Shown here piece by piece: positions 50,522 to 61,129 of a stretch of DNA of 64,000 nt (position 1 is its first letter; each line of letters begins with the position of its first letter). The position numbers and the translations under genes were made by a program. Source of the stretch: Conus ventricosus (Eukaryota; Mollusca; Gastropoda; Neogastropoda; Conidae); the NCBI GenBank assembly GCA_018398815.1, contig CM031602.1, forward strand, positions 100,507,511-100,571,510, given 5' to 3'. Under the pieces are notes generated by a model. The model did no database searches. It was not told the origin of the DNA and worked only from the letters and a program-made list of their open reading frames with translations.

Positions 50522-50907
50522 AACACCTCATCCTGGACGCATTGCAGCAGGAAAAAAATTAGCAGAGTGGAACAAACAAAAAAAATTAAAGTTACAATCA
50601 CAAAATAAACACATCATGAAAACATAACACCACCAACGCCAACAGTTGATCCAATGCCAGCTCCAGAACAAGAGCAAGTTAATTCAAGGGCGCCAAAGTC
50701 TTCATGGAATATTGAACTTAAAACTGTTGCCATTTTTGGCGTCCTTGCTGCTGCTGGGGTGGTTATTACGGTTATAAAATATATACACAATGGCAACAAA
50801 AACAAATAAAGTTAAAACAACCTGAACCACTAAATACAGAAAAAGACAACAGCACGCCAAAACCGCCAATAACAAAACATCATTTTGATCCATTTATAAT
50901 GCAATAA
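50442..50907 (+). pseudogene. Polinton-like single-pass membrane protein
   Basis: Starts MNESKNQQNQ, overlapping the preceding gene by 80 bases in another frame. It has the basic stretch HPGRIAAGKKLAEWNKQKK and, after a frameshift near 50625, the membrane segment TVAIFGVLAAAGVVITVI followed by a charged, proline-rich tail to about 50907. Copy B is at 54285-54792. Function unknown; a virion membrane or scaffolding role is only a guess. Confidence 0.55.
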
Positions 50908-50938
50908 TATTTTAAAAATTTTTTAATAAAAATAGATC

Positions 50939-51181
50939 ATGGCGGATTATTATTTGTTTAAAATGATGGAGTCAATAAATAAAGACATGGAGTCTATAAA
51001 AGACATTTCCATAGACCAGAATTGTAATCAATGTGGTTGCTTAGGATGTAAGAACTTCATTAAGATCTATGCTGACCGATTTCACGCAGAGAACGCTGAG
51101 CAAGACATCCTCAGCGATGACGCGTTTTTTGAGGCGTGTGTGTACTATATTAGACATCTACTATTTAAGACAAAAACATAG
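50939..51181 (+). CDS. Polinton-like small CxxCxC-type protein
   Basis: Eighty residues, intact frame from ATG to TAG. CNQCGCLGCKNF near residues 29-40 could bind a metal ion. The rest is helical and charged, with ENAEQDILSDD and a C-terminal YYIRHLLFK. The copy at 54844-55063 keeps the cysteines but has an indel. No known relatives by name. Confidence 0.65.
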   Translation: MADYYLFKMMESINKDMESIKDISIDQNCNQCGCLGCKNFIKIYADRFHAENAEQDILSDDAFFEACVYYIRHLLFKTKT

Positions 51182-51232
51182 ATTGTATTTTTTTGATAAT
51201 TATAAGATAGATCAGGAATAGAGTTTTAGAAC

Positions 51233-52172
51233 TTACCGCCAATGACATTGACAAACAAAGCACAAGACAAGACACGATGCATTTCAACCACTTGGGTCTT
51301 CATCAGGCGAAAAAATAAATCACATTTAACATGTGGGACAGTACAAACTACGAAAAACAAAAAAAGGGGAATGAAAAATGACTTATCGGTAATTCTCCAT
51401 GAAGGCGGAAATGACATGAGGCCAGGGGGATTATGGGAGAGGAAACAGAGGGGGGGGGGGGGGTTGCGTCAGGGGAGGTGTGTGTGTGTGATATGATAGG
51501 GTTGTGTGTCTGGTTTATTAGGATGGTATGATATCTTTGTGATGGTTGTGGTAATGGTGGATAGATAATGATGAAAAAAAAAAAAAAAAAAGAAAGGTGT
51601 GTGTGTGTGTGTGTGTGTGTGGGGGGGGGGGATTTAAGGGGAAGGATCAAAACAAAATTAAGATTAGATAGATGGAGGGTTGCTGTAACTACTGTATGAA
51701 GTGAGTGAAGAGGATGTGGTGGTGGTGTATGTAAGTGTGTGTGTATGTGTGTGTGTTGGTAGGGGATATTGCCAACTGATGTGGAAGAGGTGGGTATGTG
51801 TGTTTGGTTATTGTTGGATATTGATGCCTTGGGGTGTAGTGTGCCCAGTTTGGAAATGAGATGGGATTCTTGAGTTGTGCGTTCAAAGCTGTCACTCTGT
51901 GACTGCCAGAGTGCCATAACTTTGACATGGTCGATGTTGTGTTGGGTGTGGTTGAAGTGTAGGGCGACGGGTTTGGGTCGGTGGTGGCGGATATCAGCCA
52001 GATGTTCAGCGATGCGTGTTTCAAGTGTGCGTGACGTTTCCCCTATGTAGATCTTGCCACACAGCTGGCAGTGGATGGCATATATAATGTTGCGGCTCTG
52101 ACATGAAAATGTGCGTTTGACTGTGAAGGAGTTTTTGGGGCCCTGTAAGATGGTGTCTGGTTTGGTGAGGGG
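51233..52172 (-). mobile_element. Penelope-like element fragment with GIY-YIG endonuclease
   Basis: On the minus strand from about 52165: a GIY-YIG domain with FSCQSRNIIYAIHCQLCGK, then IYIGETSRTLETR and IAEHLADIRH and PVALHFNHT down to about 51900. Next comes a low-complexity 3' region with GT and G runs, and finally the CCTGATGAAGACC block at 51260-51312. Reverse transcriptase is absent, so it is strongly 5' truncated. It interrupts the Polinton-like copy B inside the coiled-coil gene at 52173. It is a different lineage from the element at 41898-43352. Confidence 0.85.
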
Positions 52173-52426
52173 GCTTCATCCAATTCATTTAAATCTTTTC
52201 TCATGTTTGCTTGACGCGTTCGAATTTTTTTTTTTATTTCAAGATATTCTTTTTCCCAATTTGGGGGTTTGAGTTGTAGGTGATCTGGATGATTTAGCAT
52301 GCATTGATTAATCCCCGAAAATGTTTCCTTAATAGCATTACACGCATGAAATGATTCCCGTATCATTTTCAAGGTCTCTTCCTTTACCATTCTTGTTTCG
52401 TTCTGCGCTTCCTTCTGAGCTTCCAT
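52173..52426 (-). pseudogene. Polinton-like coiled-coil protein, copy B, truncated by the Penelope-like insertion
   Basis: Starts at 52426 (MEAQKEAQNE) and matches 48304 onward up to NELDEA, where Penelope-like sequence takes over. The downstream fused frame is accidental. Confidence 0.75.
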
Positions 52427-52452
52427 TTTAAACTCAAATATATTTACGTAAA

Positions 52453-53400
52453 TTAATTAAAGCGGAACTGTGTCTGGTGGGATTATCTGCTGTTCTTCCT
52501 TCACAAAAGATCTTTGAGGGGCTGGTTGTTTTGTTGTGGCAGTTTCTCGTAAATAATACACGGGCGGATTCATCTTTACAATTCTTTTTATTTCATATGG
52601 ATCAACACTCCAAACTGGATCTGTTGCCTGATGCGAGTGTCCCCTTCTGCTTCCCCGGTAAATAAAGGTACCTTACTTTCAAACCAAACGGTAATAGTTT
52701 GCTGGATGAAGACTCTCCTTCAGCAACATTTATTGTTTTTCTTTTGATTGCTTGTACTGGTTTTAGCCTTTAAATTCTTCATTATTCATTGCGCGCAAAA
52801 TGAGGGCAATCTTCTAACCCATTCTGTGTTGCGAGAATTGTCAATCAGCTCTCTGTGATACTGGTAGGAGAAAGTCTTTCGGCTAACTGTTTGTTAAAGT
52901 TTTCAACTAAAGCTGTGATCTGTGAACTCCTGGGAATGCTCTTTTGATGGTAACTCTATGTTTCAACAATAATTGATTCACTTGGCCATTAAATTCTTTT
53001 CCATCATCGACTTGAATCATGCGAGGGAAAGTTAGTGGGCCTCGTTGGTATTATCAGTTGTATAGCAACAGCAACAGCAGAGGCACTCTTTTGTGTTAAT
53101 GGTTCTGCATCTTTGTATCTTGAAGCTATGTCAATGACTGTGAGTGCGTACTTAAATCTTTTTCGTCTAATCGTATCAGAGGGTAAATATAGAAGATCCA
53201 TTTGATGGGTGTCGTTTGGAGTTGTATTGACAAAGTGTGGTCTCGTATTCGTCTAGGTGCAGGTAAATAAATTTGCCAAATCGCTTGTTTAGATAACCAT
53301 TCCTTTGCTGTTTGTTCACTGACTCCTGCCGCTTGGCTTAGCTTTTGTATTGCTGTGATTACCCTTCCAATATCCTTTGGCGAATAATAGATTTTGTCAT
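52453..53400 (-). pseudogene. Polinton-like integrase, copy B, frameshifted
   Basis: Parallel to 48330-49276, with the same motifs in broken frames, for example TVIDIASRYKDAEPL at about 53110-53160. It has more lesions than copy A and an altered start codon context (ATGACAAAATC). Confidence 0.8.
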
Positions 53401-53569
53401 TTTTATTAAGCCAATATTATGTGCAACAAAATACACGACGGTCATACCAACGACAATAAAACCGATTTCTTGCATCTTTTGTTTTTCTGATGGATGATAA
53501 AAGTCGCTGAATTTTGGTGGGGGCAATGTCTCAATCGGTTTGCCTGTTACAAGATAATATTGTTTTATT
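53400..53569 (-). pseudogene. Polinton-like membrane protein 1, copy B, 5' deleted
   Basis: The C-terminal half is retained. A deletion of about 280 bases joins it directly to membrane protein 2 at 53569/53570, as shown by comparison with 49445-49725. Confidence 0.7.
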
Positions 53570-53780
53570 GGAATTATTCCTTGTTTAAAACTAGAAAATC
53601 TTTCGTAGCAAATGAAGCTGTAATAATAGCGATTAGCTTTGCTGAATCCTCAAAGTGTAGTTTGCCAAGATCTGCTGGTTTTATTTTTAACGGGCTTTTA
53701 CCAAGCATGTGTATCCTACACTTAGACCTCCAATAACAGCAGAATGGTATACAAGGTTGGCCAGTTTTTTCAGCGCTCAT
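53570..53780 (-). pseudogene. Polinton-like membrane protein 2, copy B
   Basis: Starts MSAEKTGQ at 53780. The conserved ADLGKLHFEDSAKLIAII is present, and the C-terminus is lost at the deletion point. Confidence 0.6.
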
Positions 53781-53824
53781 TTTAAAAAATAAAATATTAA
53801 AATTTTTAATAAAAAAACATAAAA

Positions 53825-54400
53825 CAGCGATGATCTATTAAACCTTTCCCTGAACTTATGATTACAAATGACCTGGTTGAGGGAGCAAGCTATATCCCAA
53901 AAAAAGAAAGACTGTATTCTTTGGCAGCATGGGGGAAAAACAAAACAGTTCCTGGGAAAATGAATTCAGCATAGAACAGATTCAGCAGATGTCGCCACAA
54001 GACTTTAAAAAAGTATCAAAAACAGGTATGAAGCGCAACTTGGATCAAGAATGGTAAAAAGTTTTTAGAGCAAACGGTTCTTAGTTTGTACAACTAAACT
54101 AGTCAGTAGATTTGCTCCCATTGATTCTGAACAAAATCTTACGTTGATTTAACGCAAGATCCAGTTTTAACAAAGTCATTAGAGTCTCTAGGATGTGATC
54201 TATACTACAGGGTTTGGAACATTGTTATCGCCATTAATCATGGGATTAATTACTTTTAATCATATAGATTTATTTCCCCTTCCCAAAAAGACCGAGCCAG
54301 AAAATCAGCAGAATCAGAAAACATTGAATCAGGTGGAGAAAGTAACCAAGCCAGAAAAAACAGTTGAATCAGAAAACACTGATTCAGGTGGAGGCCTGTG
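53825..54400 (+). pseudogene. Polinton-like alpha-helical protein, copy B, decayed
   Basis: Aligned with 49975-50521 but the ATG has become ATA, and insertions break the frame at several points. FGTLLSPLIMGLITFNHIDL is still readable near 54205-54270. Confidence 0.7.
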
Positions 54401-54792
54401 AAAAGCATCCTGGGCGTGTTAAAGCAGGGAAGAAAATTGCAGAGTGGAACAGACAAAAAAAAATTTAAAGTTACAGATTATAACTCATAATGAAAACATA
54501 ACACCGCCAAAAGCCAGAACAAGTTGATTCAATGCCAGCTATAAAAAAATCCATGTAATACAAGACCTACGCACCCAAAGTCTTCATGGAATATTGAACT
54601 TAAAACTGTTGCCATTTTTGGCGCCCCTTTCTGCTGCTGGGGGCGGTTATTACGGTTATAAAATATATACACAATGGCAAAAAGAAACAAAAGCAATCAA
54701 AAAAATCTGAACCACTAAATACAGAAAAAGAAACTGCACGCCCAAAACCGCCAACAACAAAAGATCATTTTGATCCATTTCAAATGGAATAA
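54285..54792 (+). pseudogene. Polinton-like single-pass membrane protein, copy B, decayed
   Basis: Matches 50442-50907 with many indels. The membrane segment region lies near 54590-54665. Confidence 0.55.
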
Positions 54793-54843
54793 TATTTTAA
54801 GAACTTAATTTTAATTTTTTTTGTTTTTTTGATAAAATAGATC

Positions 54844-55066
54844 ATGGCGTATTATAAAATGATGAAGTCAATAAATAAAGACATGGAGTCTATAAAAGAC
54901 ATTTCCATAGACCAGAATTTGTAATCAATGCGGTTGCTTAGGATGTAAGAACTTCATTAAGATCTATGCAGAGAACGCTGAGCAAGACATCCTCAACGAT
55001 GACGCGTTTTTTGAGGCGTGTGTGTACTATATTAGACATCTACTATTTAAGATAAAAAATAGATTG
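54844..55066 (+). pseudogene. Polinton-like CxxCxC protein, copy B
   Basis: Matches 50939-51181 but with a short internal deletion (loss of ADRFH) and an added base before the cysteine motif. Confidence 0.65.
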
Positions 55067-55094
55067 TATTTTTTTTGATAATTATAAGATAACT

Positions 55095-55280
55095 TGAATA
55101 AGAACTTGGTTGTACTTAGAGGATGACTTAGTTATGATCTTGAGGTAACTTAATTAAGAACTTAATCAAGAACTTATTAAAAACTTGAAGTATTAATTAA
55201 AAACTTAATTAAAAACTTAATTAAGAACTTGGGGTGACTTGAAGTGACTTGAGGTGACTTAAGTTAAGAACTTAAAAGTG
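55095..55280 (+). repeat. AACTTAATTAA-type short repeat
   Basis: AACTTAATTAAGAACTTAAT-like and TGACTTGAGG-like motifs repeat irregularly for about 185 bases next to the end of Polinton-like copy B. It could be the edge of a terminal repeat. Confidence 0.6.
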
Positions 55281-55385
55281 ACTTAAGTGTGTGCATGCGT
55301 GGGGTGGGGGTGGGGGAGGAGGTGTGCATGCGTGGGGTGGGGGGTGGGGGAGGAGGTGTGCATGCGTGGGGTGGGGGTGGGGCAC
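55281..55385 (+). repeat. Three ~47 bp GTGCATGCGTGGGGTGGGGG units
   Basis: Units start near 55281, 55322 and 55357, each beginning GTGCATGCGTGGGG. G-rich. Confidence 0.85.
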
Positions 55386-55429
55386 ATCTGTCCCAGTTAC
55401 GAGCACCACTACATCCTGTTAGACTCATG

Positions 55430-55708
55430 CTGCTAAAATAGGGCGTTCACACATAAACGGCTTATTTATAGTAGCAGTCAGCAAGGCTAATTTTACTGCA
55501 GTCCTCTTGCTGCTAAATATAGCCGTTCATGTATAAACGGCTATTTATAGCAAGGCTGACTTCACCACAGTCCTCTTGCTGCTAAAAATAGCCGTTCATG
55601 TATAAACGGCTATTTATAGCAAGGCTGACTTCACCACAGTCCTCTTGCTGCTTAAAAAATAGCCGTTCATGTATAAACGGCTATTTATAGCAAGGCTGAC
55701 TTCACCAC
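55430..55708 (+). repeat. Tandem array of ~67 bp hairpin units
   Basis: Four units. Each contains TGCTAAAAATAGCCGTT, a 7-base loop CATGTAT and AACGGCTATTTATAGCA, an almost perfect inverted repeat, followed by AGGCTGACTTCACCACAG. The first unit is degenerate. Confidence 0.88.
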
Positions 55709-56917
55709 AGACCACCTCCCAAAAGAGTTTCATTATACTTTCCTTCTCACACAAAAAAGTTTATGCCACACCCTCCTCTTTTCTCATCCGGGCTTGGGAA
55801 TCGCCAGTATTTTAGTACACCCGCCATTGTATTTTTGAAGCATTTTATATGAAGATAGTGCTGGCTACACACTACTCCTCTCCATACTGGTAGATGTACT
55901 AAGGTCTGCCTAGCCCTATCTAGTTTTGCCAGAACATTCGAAATCGCCATTCAGTTGCATAAGGGCACACTTGAAGGCAGATAAACTGGTTAGAATTAGA
56001 AAAGTAGAAAAGTATACACATCTTAATACACAGATCAGCTTGCTACATGAACACTGAATCTGTAGTTAAACAATCAATCAAGTCTGATACAAACTGGGAA
56101 CAGTTTTACTTGGGGAGGAACAGCAAAATGTTTCAAATATAAGTTTTTTGCATACGAATCAGCCGTGTTTACCTTCGCCTTAAGAAATGAACGCCATGTT
56201 TTTTAAACATGGCTTTAGCTGTCTCAAGCCAGCTCCCAACAATCAACGCGTATGGATTGTTTTGCTTCGGCCAACTTTCAACAAAGCAGCGCCATTTTTA
56301 GATAAGGAACCATCTCATCGATAGCCAAACACGTATTAAAACTGGCTGTATCTTTGTCAACAATATTGCCTTCAACGTTTTCATTTCCTTGAACCAACAA
56401 ACTTTAAGATACACAATTCTGTTCTTCGGTAAACGGTTATTAGAATAACACACCCCCAGCACAGTAAACCGTCCTGCTCGTCCAGCAGTCAGTGGAAGAA
56501 TGTGTGCGCCCGTAAGCCTACGCTGATTGGCCGGGCTGTAACAGCGCCATCACGCGGCAGTATTGACGTGGAGCAGGTTCTAGAAGGCTGGGCGGGAGGG
56601 AGTGGGGTGAAGAGGAGGTGCGGCAGTATTGATTTTTTGGCCTCACGGCCGTGCGCTGTGTGAACGAAGGTCGCTCGTCTGCGCCAGCCGTAAATTAAGC
56701 GATCAGGTTTCAGCCTCGTGTCAGCCTGTCTGTTACACATAGTTTTGTAGGTAGAAATTAGTCAGAATAAGTGTGCGGATTTTATGTCAAAAATATAACT
56801 TAGTTTTAAAAGACAAGTAAGTTTTGTAAATTAGTATTAAAAACGAATAACCCTACACAGTAGCAGAGAACAGTATCTTACCAATCCTAACTCACTTCGT
56901 CCAAGTGATTCAGACAA
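55709..56917. other. Unassigned sequence
   Basis: No protein or RNA gene recognised. Short frames only. Confidence 0.4.
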
Positions 56918-57078
<161 letters not shown>

Positions 57079-57397
57079 ATACGCACGTATGTCCATGGCT
57101 CCAAGACTAGCTTCTCCTCTGTGTCTAAATAGAAATATTATTTAAACCCACAAGCAATCCTTCACCACATGTTGTTCTGAGGGCAACTTGACCTTAACGG
57201 GCTTTGGCTGCGCCTCTCTCTCTGCTGACAACTCCACGCTGTAATTAACAGACCGCGAAGTAATCGGATAGCCTAGGGCACCACCGTGTATATGGGCGCG
57301 TTCAACCACGGCTGCTTTTCCCCTACGTTACTCTATGGGACGTGTTCAGCCACGGCTACTTTCCCCTACGTTTTTAGTTATTGAAGTGTTACTTGTC

Positions 57398-57494
57398 AGA
57401 GAACGGGGAAACACGGATTCAAGGTCGGCCGCTCGAAACCGGGTTAAGACCGGTTGAGAGCGGGTGAGCTTGAATCCGTGTTTCCCCGTTCTCT
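57398..57494. repeat. Long nested hairpin at the truncated end of the Polinton-like capsid gene
   Basis: Perfect 26-base arms at 57398-57423 and 57469-57494 (AGAGAACGGGGAAACACGGA outward in the left arm). Inside them is a second inverted pair, CCGCTC..AACCGG and CCGGTT..GAGCGG. It overlaps the 5' end of the open frame that continues into the capsid-type gene. Confidence 0.9.
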
Positions 57495-58486
57495 CCCTTG
57501 ACATTTCTGTGACTCAGTCTGACACCTTTCATAAAAAGGTGAGTACTCCATTGGACAAATATCTTAACCCCCCTATTAAAAAAGACTACATCGCAAAAGT
57601 GTGGTTCAGTCATCCGATGCAGTTTTACCAGAACCAGTTAAACTTTGCCGTGTTTTGTGCATCAACTGGGTGTGGAGTGTCGTATGCTGATCACTTAAAT
57701 CACCCTGATCCTTTGGTGAGGTCAGTGTATAGATTTCATTTCTATTACACCTTCAGACGTATTTTGACTGAATTGCAAGCACCATTACCAAATGACAAAC
57801 CGTTTAATCCATTCAGCAACAGAATAGACATGAAGGCTTTTGAAAGGATCTGTAATGAATTCAATATTAACATCAAGACAGACTTTAGACAAAAGTTGGA
57901 TCTTAATCATGGGTTAGGCACCCCTTATTTTTGGGGCGTGCACAGAAAGTATAAGTATGACTGGAATCCTCCTTACACATCTTTCTCTTCAGGCACAGCT
58001 GTTCATCTTGGGGCCATAGAGCAAGAGCATAAAACAGCATGGACAACATTTATCTTAGACACTTCTAAGGGCCTAACTAAAGCAGGAATAGAACGAATAA
58101 ACGACTCTGTTCGTACTTACGTTTGGTGTTTGCTAGGTTCGCAAGCACAAACGAGATCGAGCATAACAGATCCTTCTACTGGCTTTGACGCACAAAAACA
58201 ATACTTAGCAAATTTAGAGGACGCCATTAAATCTACAGTTGATTTGCCTTCAAGTATAAAACGGTACCAAAATGTTTTACAATACGCAAGATCGAAAGTA
58301 GACTTTGCTGTTGGCACTGGTTTATACATGCTGCCTTCTGACCTTAGACTCCAGATAGGCACAATAATAAACTACAATAATGAAATCCTTGTGGCAGGCA
58401 ATGAACAGAAGGTCGGGAAAAACGAAATAAATTCTGAGCCAGTAATATTGCAAGCAGTAAAAAAACAAGATGACCCCCAAGAATAA
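57495..58486 (+). CDS. Polinton-like capsid-type protein, 5' truncated, otherwise open
   Basis: The open frame formally begins at an ATG at 57464 inside the hairpin. Homology to the copy at 12240 starts only after it, so about 50 native N-terminal residues have been replaced. About 330 codons then run without a break to the TAA at 58484-58486. Recognisable blocks are FSHPMQFYQNQLNFA, YRFHFYYTFRRILTEL, RQKLDLNHGLGTPYF and LYMLPSDLRLQIG. No enzyme motif is present. Its size, its beta-rich character and its place among element genes suggest a penton- or capsid-like virion protein, which is inference. The next gene starts inside its last codons. Confidence 0.75.
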
Positions 58487-58629
58487 GTCATCCAATCCCC
58501 GTGGCCCAAAGCCCAAAGGCCGTTGAAGACCCGGACTCTGTTCGCGATGACCATGAATATGAAAAGACAGCGCTTGTTCTTGGATTAACTGGCATAGGAT
58601 TACTCGGTCTTTATCTTACTAAATATTAA
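58470..58629 (+). pseudogene. Polinton-like small membrane protein downstream of the capsid-type gene
   Basis: The ATG at 58470 overlaps the capsid-type stop by 17 bases. A basic N-terminus is followed, after one frameshift near 58525, by an acidic segment and the membrane helix TALVLGLTGIGLLGLYLTKY ending at the TAA at 58627. About 53 residues. Function unknown. Confidence 0.55.
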
Positions 58630-58634
58630 CCCAA

Positions 58635-59800
58635 CTATTAAGAGAACTAATGTCCATAAGTGCTTGGCCATAAAGCCAACTACTTTGCCTGCAGTAGACA
58701 AAACCAGCTAACAACACCCCCTAATATACCTGGTAAAGCATCCGCGGCTTTACCGGCTAATTTTTTTAATAAACCCGCAAGATGATCAAGCTGTTTTTTT
58801 ACCATGATTTATCAGGCGGAGATGGAGGGGATGGCGGTGGAGGCACTGGGCTTTGACCACCGCCGCCTGTAATAGCCATCACCAGTGTACTTATTGCAAA
58901 TCCTAAGGCTGTTATAACGCTTGCTAATGTGACACCTTGCTCTCTAAACAGTGTTCGGATTCGTTCTGCTAGCGTTGTGTCTTCATATAAAATTCTTTGG
59001 ATAGTTTCTCTTATTCTGCTCACTTGAGTTCGTAATTGTTCTCGGTTAGTAGACAACACTTCTAGTCTTGCCGATCTCTCTTGTTCAAGATCTTTTAGTC
59101 TTTGGGCTATTCTTTCTTTAATATCATGCCCTAAGTTGGCGTCATCAGCCTCAACGAGTTTTTCTTTTTCTCTTTTTATATGCTCATCTATTTCACCCAG
59201 TTTTGCTAAATTGTTTGTTAATTCGCCTGTAATGGTTCTTAAAGTATGATCAAGGGCCGCTTTTTCTCGCATGGGTAGCTGTGAGTCGTGTATAGTCTTT
59301 AATGCTGTTTCTTCTGAAAAACTGGTTTCTGCTTCTATTGCATTTATTAATTCGTCTGCCGATTGATTTAATTCTTTAAGTTCCATGTTTTGCATTTGGT
59401 TATCTGTCGGGAGTTCCTGCAGTTGTTTTTGAAGTTTAGCAACTGCATCCCTATCTAATTTTGGTTTAGCAATGCCAAGGTGTTTTTGTACGCTCGCAGG
59501 GAGTCTTTGTCTAATTGAACCCACGGCTAAAAACTTTGATGGGTCTTTTTTAGTTGTAAGCTGAACAAGGTGTCCTTGATCGTTTTTCACAAACAAATGG
59601 TCATCTTTTACTTCAAAATCATCAGGGGTATAAATTCGGGAGGTTCTTGACCTAAACTTTGGTACAATGATCTAACTTACTTTCTGTTAATTCACGCCGC
59701 AATGAGAGCGCTGAGCGATGCTGTGTCAAAGGAGTCTTTTCACTCATGTCGTCTCACGATCAAAAACATCATAATCTTCTTCATCTTCAATTCCTGCCAT
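58635..59800 (-). pseudogene. Polinton-like coiled-coil membrane protein
   Basis: The ATG at 59800 (MAGIEDEEDYDVF) is divergent from the gene at 59839. A frameshift zone at 59600-59750 leads into a 265-codon frame with long heptad-like K/E/L-rich helices (about 59000-59400). After these come the hydrophobic helix VTLASVITALGFAISTLVMA near 58920 and a PPPSPPSPP linker. That frame stops at 58799, but the sequence TCATGGTAA lets a second frame (MVKKQLDHLAGLL, then ADALPGILGGVVSW) start four bases earlier and continue to about 58635. Whether this is one protein with an error or two overlapping genes is unclear. Probable virion or membrane-associated protein by context. Confidence 0.65.
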
Positions 59801-59838
59801 GTTTTTAAATAATTAACTTTTTATTTTGCTTCATAAAA
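59801..59838. promoter_or_regulatory. AT-rich divergent spacer of the virion module
   Basis: A 38-base spacer (GTTTTTAAATAATTAACTTT and onward) lies between divergent starts at 59800 and 59839. Candidate bidirectional promoter. Confidence 0.4.
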
Positions 59839-61105
59839 ATGTCACAAGCATATGGCTCGATTCTTGACCCGCATAGAAAACTGAAAGAGCCCTTTGGCGT
59901 GAAGGGAAATAAGCGGAATATTACTGTTCCAAATAATCCATCTACTATTGATGCGGATCAAATTCTTACTGTTAAATTTCCAGACCTAGGAGCGGATGAA
60001 GTGATTGTGCCAGGCTCTGCGCGGCTTACTTTCAAAATAGAACTCGCTTCAACAACAGACCCAAACAGGACAGTTGTACAGAATCTGGGGCGGGCAATCG
60101 TTAAGAAAATTTCTATAAAACTTGAGGGCAAGAAATATTTTCTTTACACAATGCAGACATATTTTTAACCTATTCTGATCTATGGCTAACCGGGAATGAA
60201 AGGGCTGACTTGCGTTTCAAGGAATAGAAAATGAAGAAGCACTAAAACATAGAATAGGTGCCGCAGATACTAAAGACGGCAAAAAGTATGTAGCTGTAAA
60301 TTTTGCGTATGGAAATCGCTTTTTCCATTCCCTTAGATTTTGAGTTGTTAAAAGCGCATGCACCATACTTTCAAGGAGCATTAAAAGACAGATTGTCATA
60401 TGAACTAACTTTTAATGAATACAAACGTGTTATCAGATCCTCAGACACAGGAGCAAAGTACAGCATTTCTGACATCTCGTTAGAGTTTGACGTTGTTAGC
60501 AACCCTAATTTAGCAAGGCAGATGAGCAACAATATCAGTCAAAATTAGCAATATATTACGAAAGAGTGATTCATCATACAACATATCCTAAAAGCAGGGC
60601 AGACACTATATGGAATTTTAGTTTTAGTGCCGCGGCAAGATCGCTTAAAGGTATTTTATTGCTGTGTGAAGATGAAGAACCATTCAAAAGAGGAAGTGAA
60701 AAGTTTTTTAATCCAAAAATAACGAAAGTACAATGTTCGATTGAGGGCAGTCCTAACCAAATCTATGCTAGCGGGCTTAAACCTTATCAGCATTTTGATG
60801 AAATAAGAAAACTGTTTGGAGGTGGGAGGTGTAGAAATCCAACAGTTGACCTTGTGTCTAAAGATCTACACCTTCACAGTGTAAGACTTGATGATTATTT
60901 AACAACAAAATACGGTTTATGGATTGACCTAAGGTCAACGGAGGATAATCAGCTACATGGAAGCGGGAGAACTGTGAGAGACGTAATAAACATTCAAATT
61001 GATAAAGAAGAAGAAGCCGATAAACCACTTAATGTACATTTGTTTTTAATATATGATGCGCAGCTGAATATTGAAGATAACAGACTAAAAGATATACAAT
61101 ACTAA
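59839..61105 (+). pseudogene. Polinton-like putative major capsid-type protein, frameshifted
   Basis: The frame opens with MSQAYGSILDPHRKL and GVKGNKRNITVPNNP and passes through LTVKFPDLGADEVIVPGSAR. It is broken near 60150-60300 and 60545, then ends LNIEDNRLKDIQY at 61105. Three frames together cover about 400 residues. The sequence is strand-rich with few helices, as expected of a jelly-roll capsid protein, but this fold assignment is inference. I know the family as uncharacterised proteins of Polinton-like elements in invertebrates. The pieces remain well conserved, so the breaks look recent or are consensus errors. Confidence 0.7.
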
Positions 61106-61129
61106 ATTATTTTTTATTTTATAAAAAGC

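Noticed and set aside
51348..51917. 189-codon minus-strand protein
   Set aside because: Only its first part is the end of the Penelope-like endonuclease; the rest is low-complexity 3' region.
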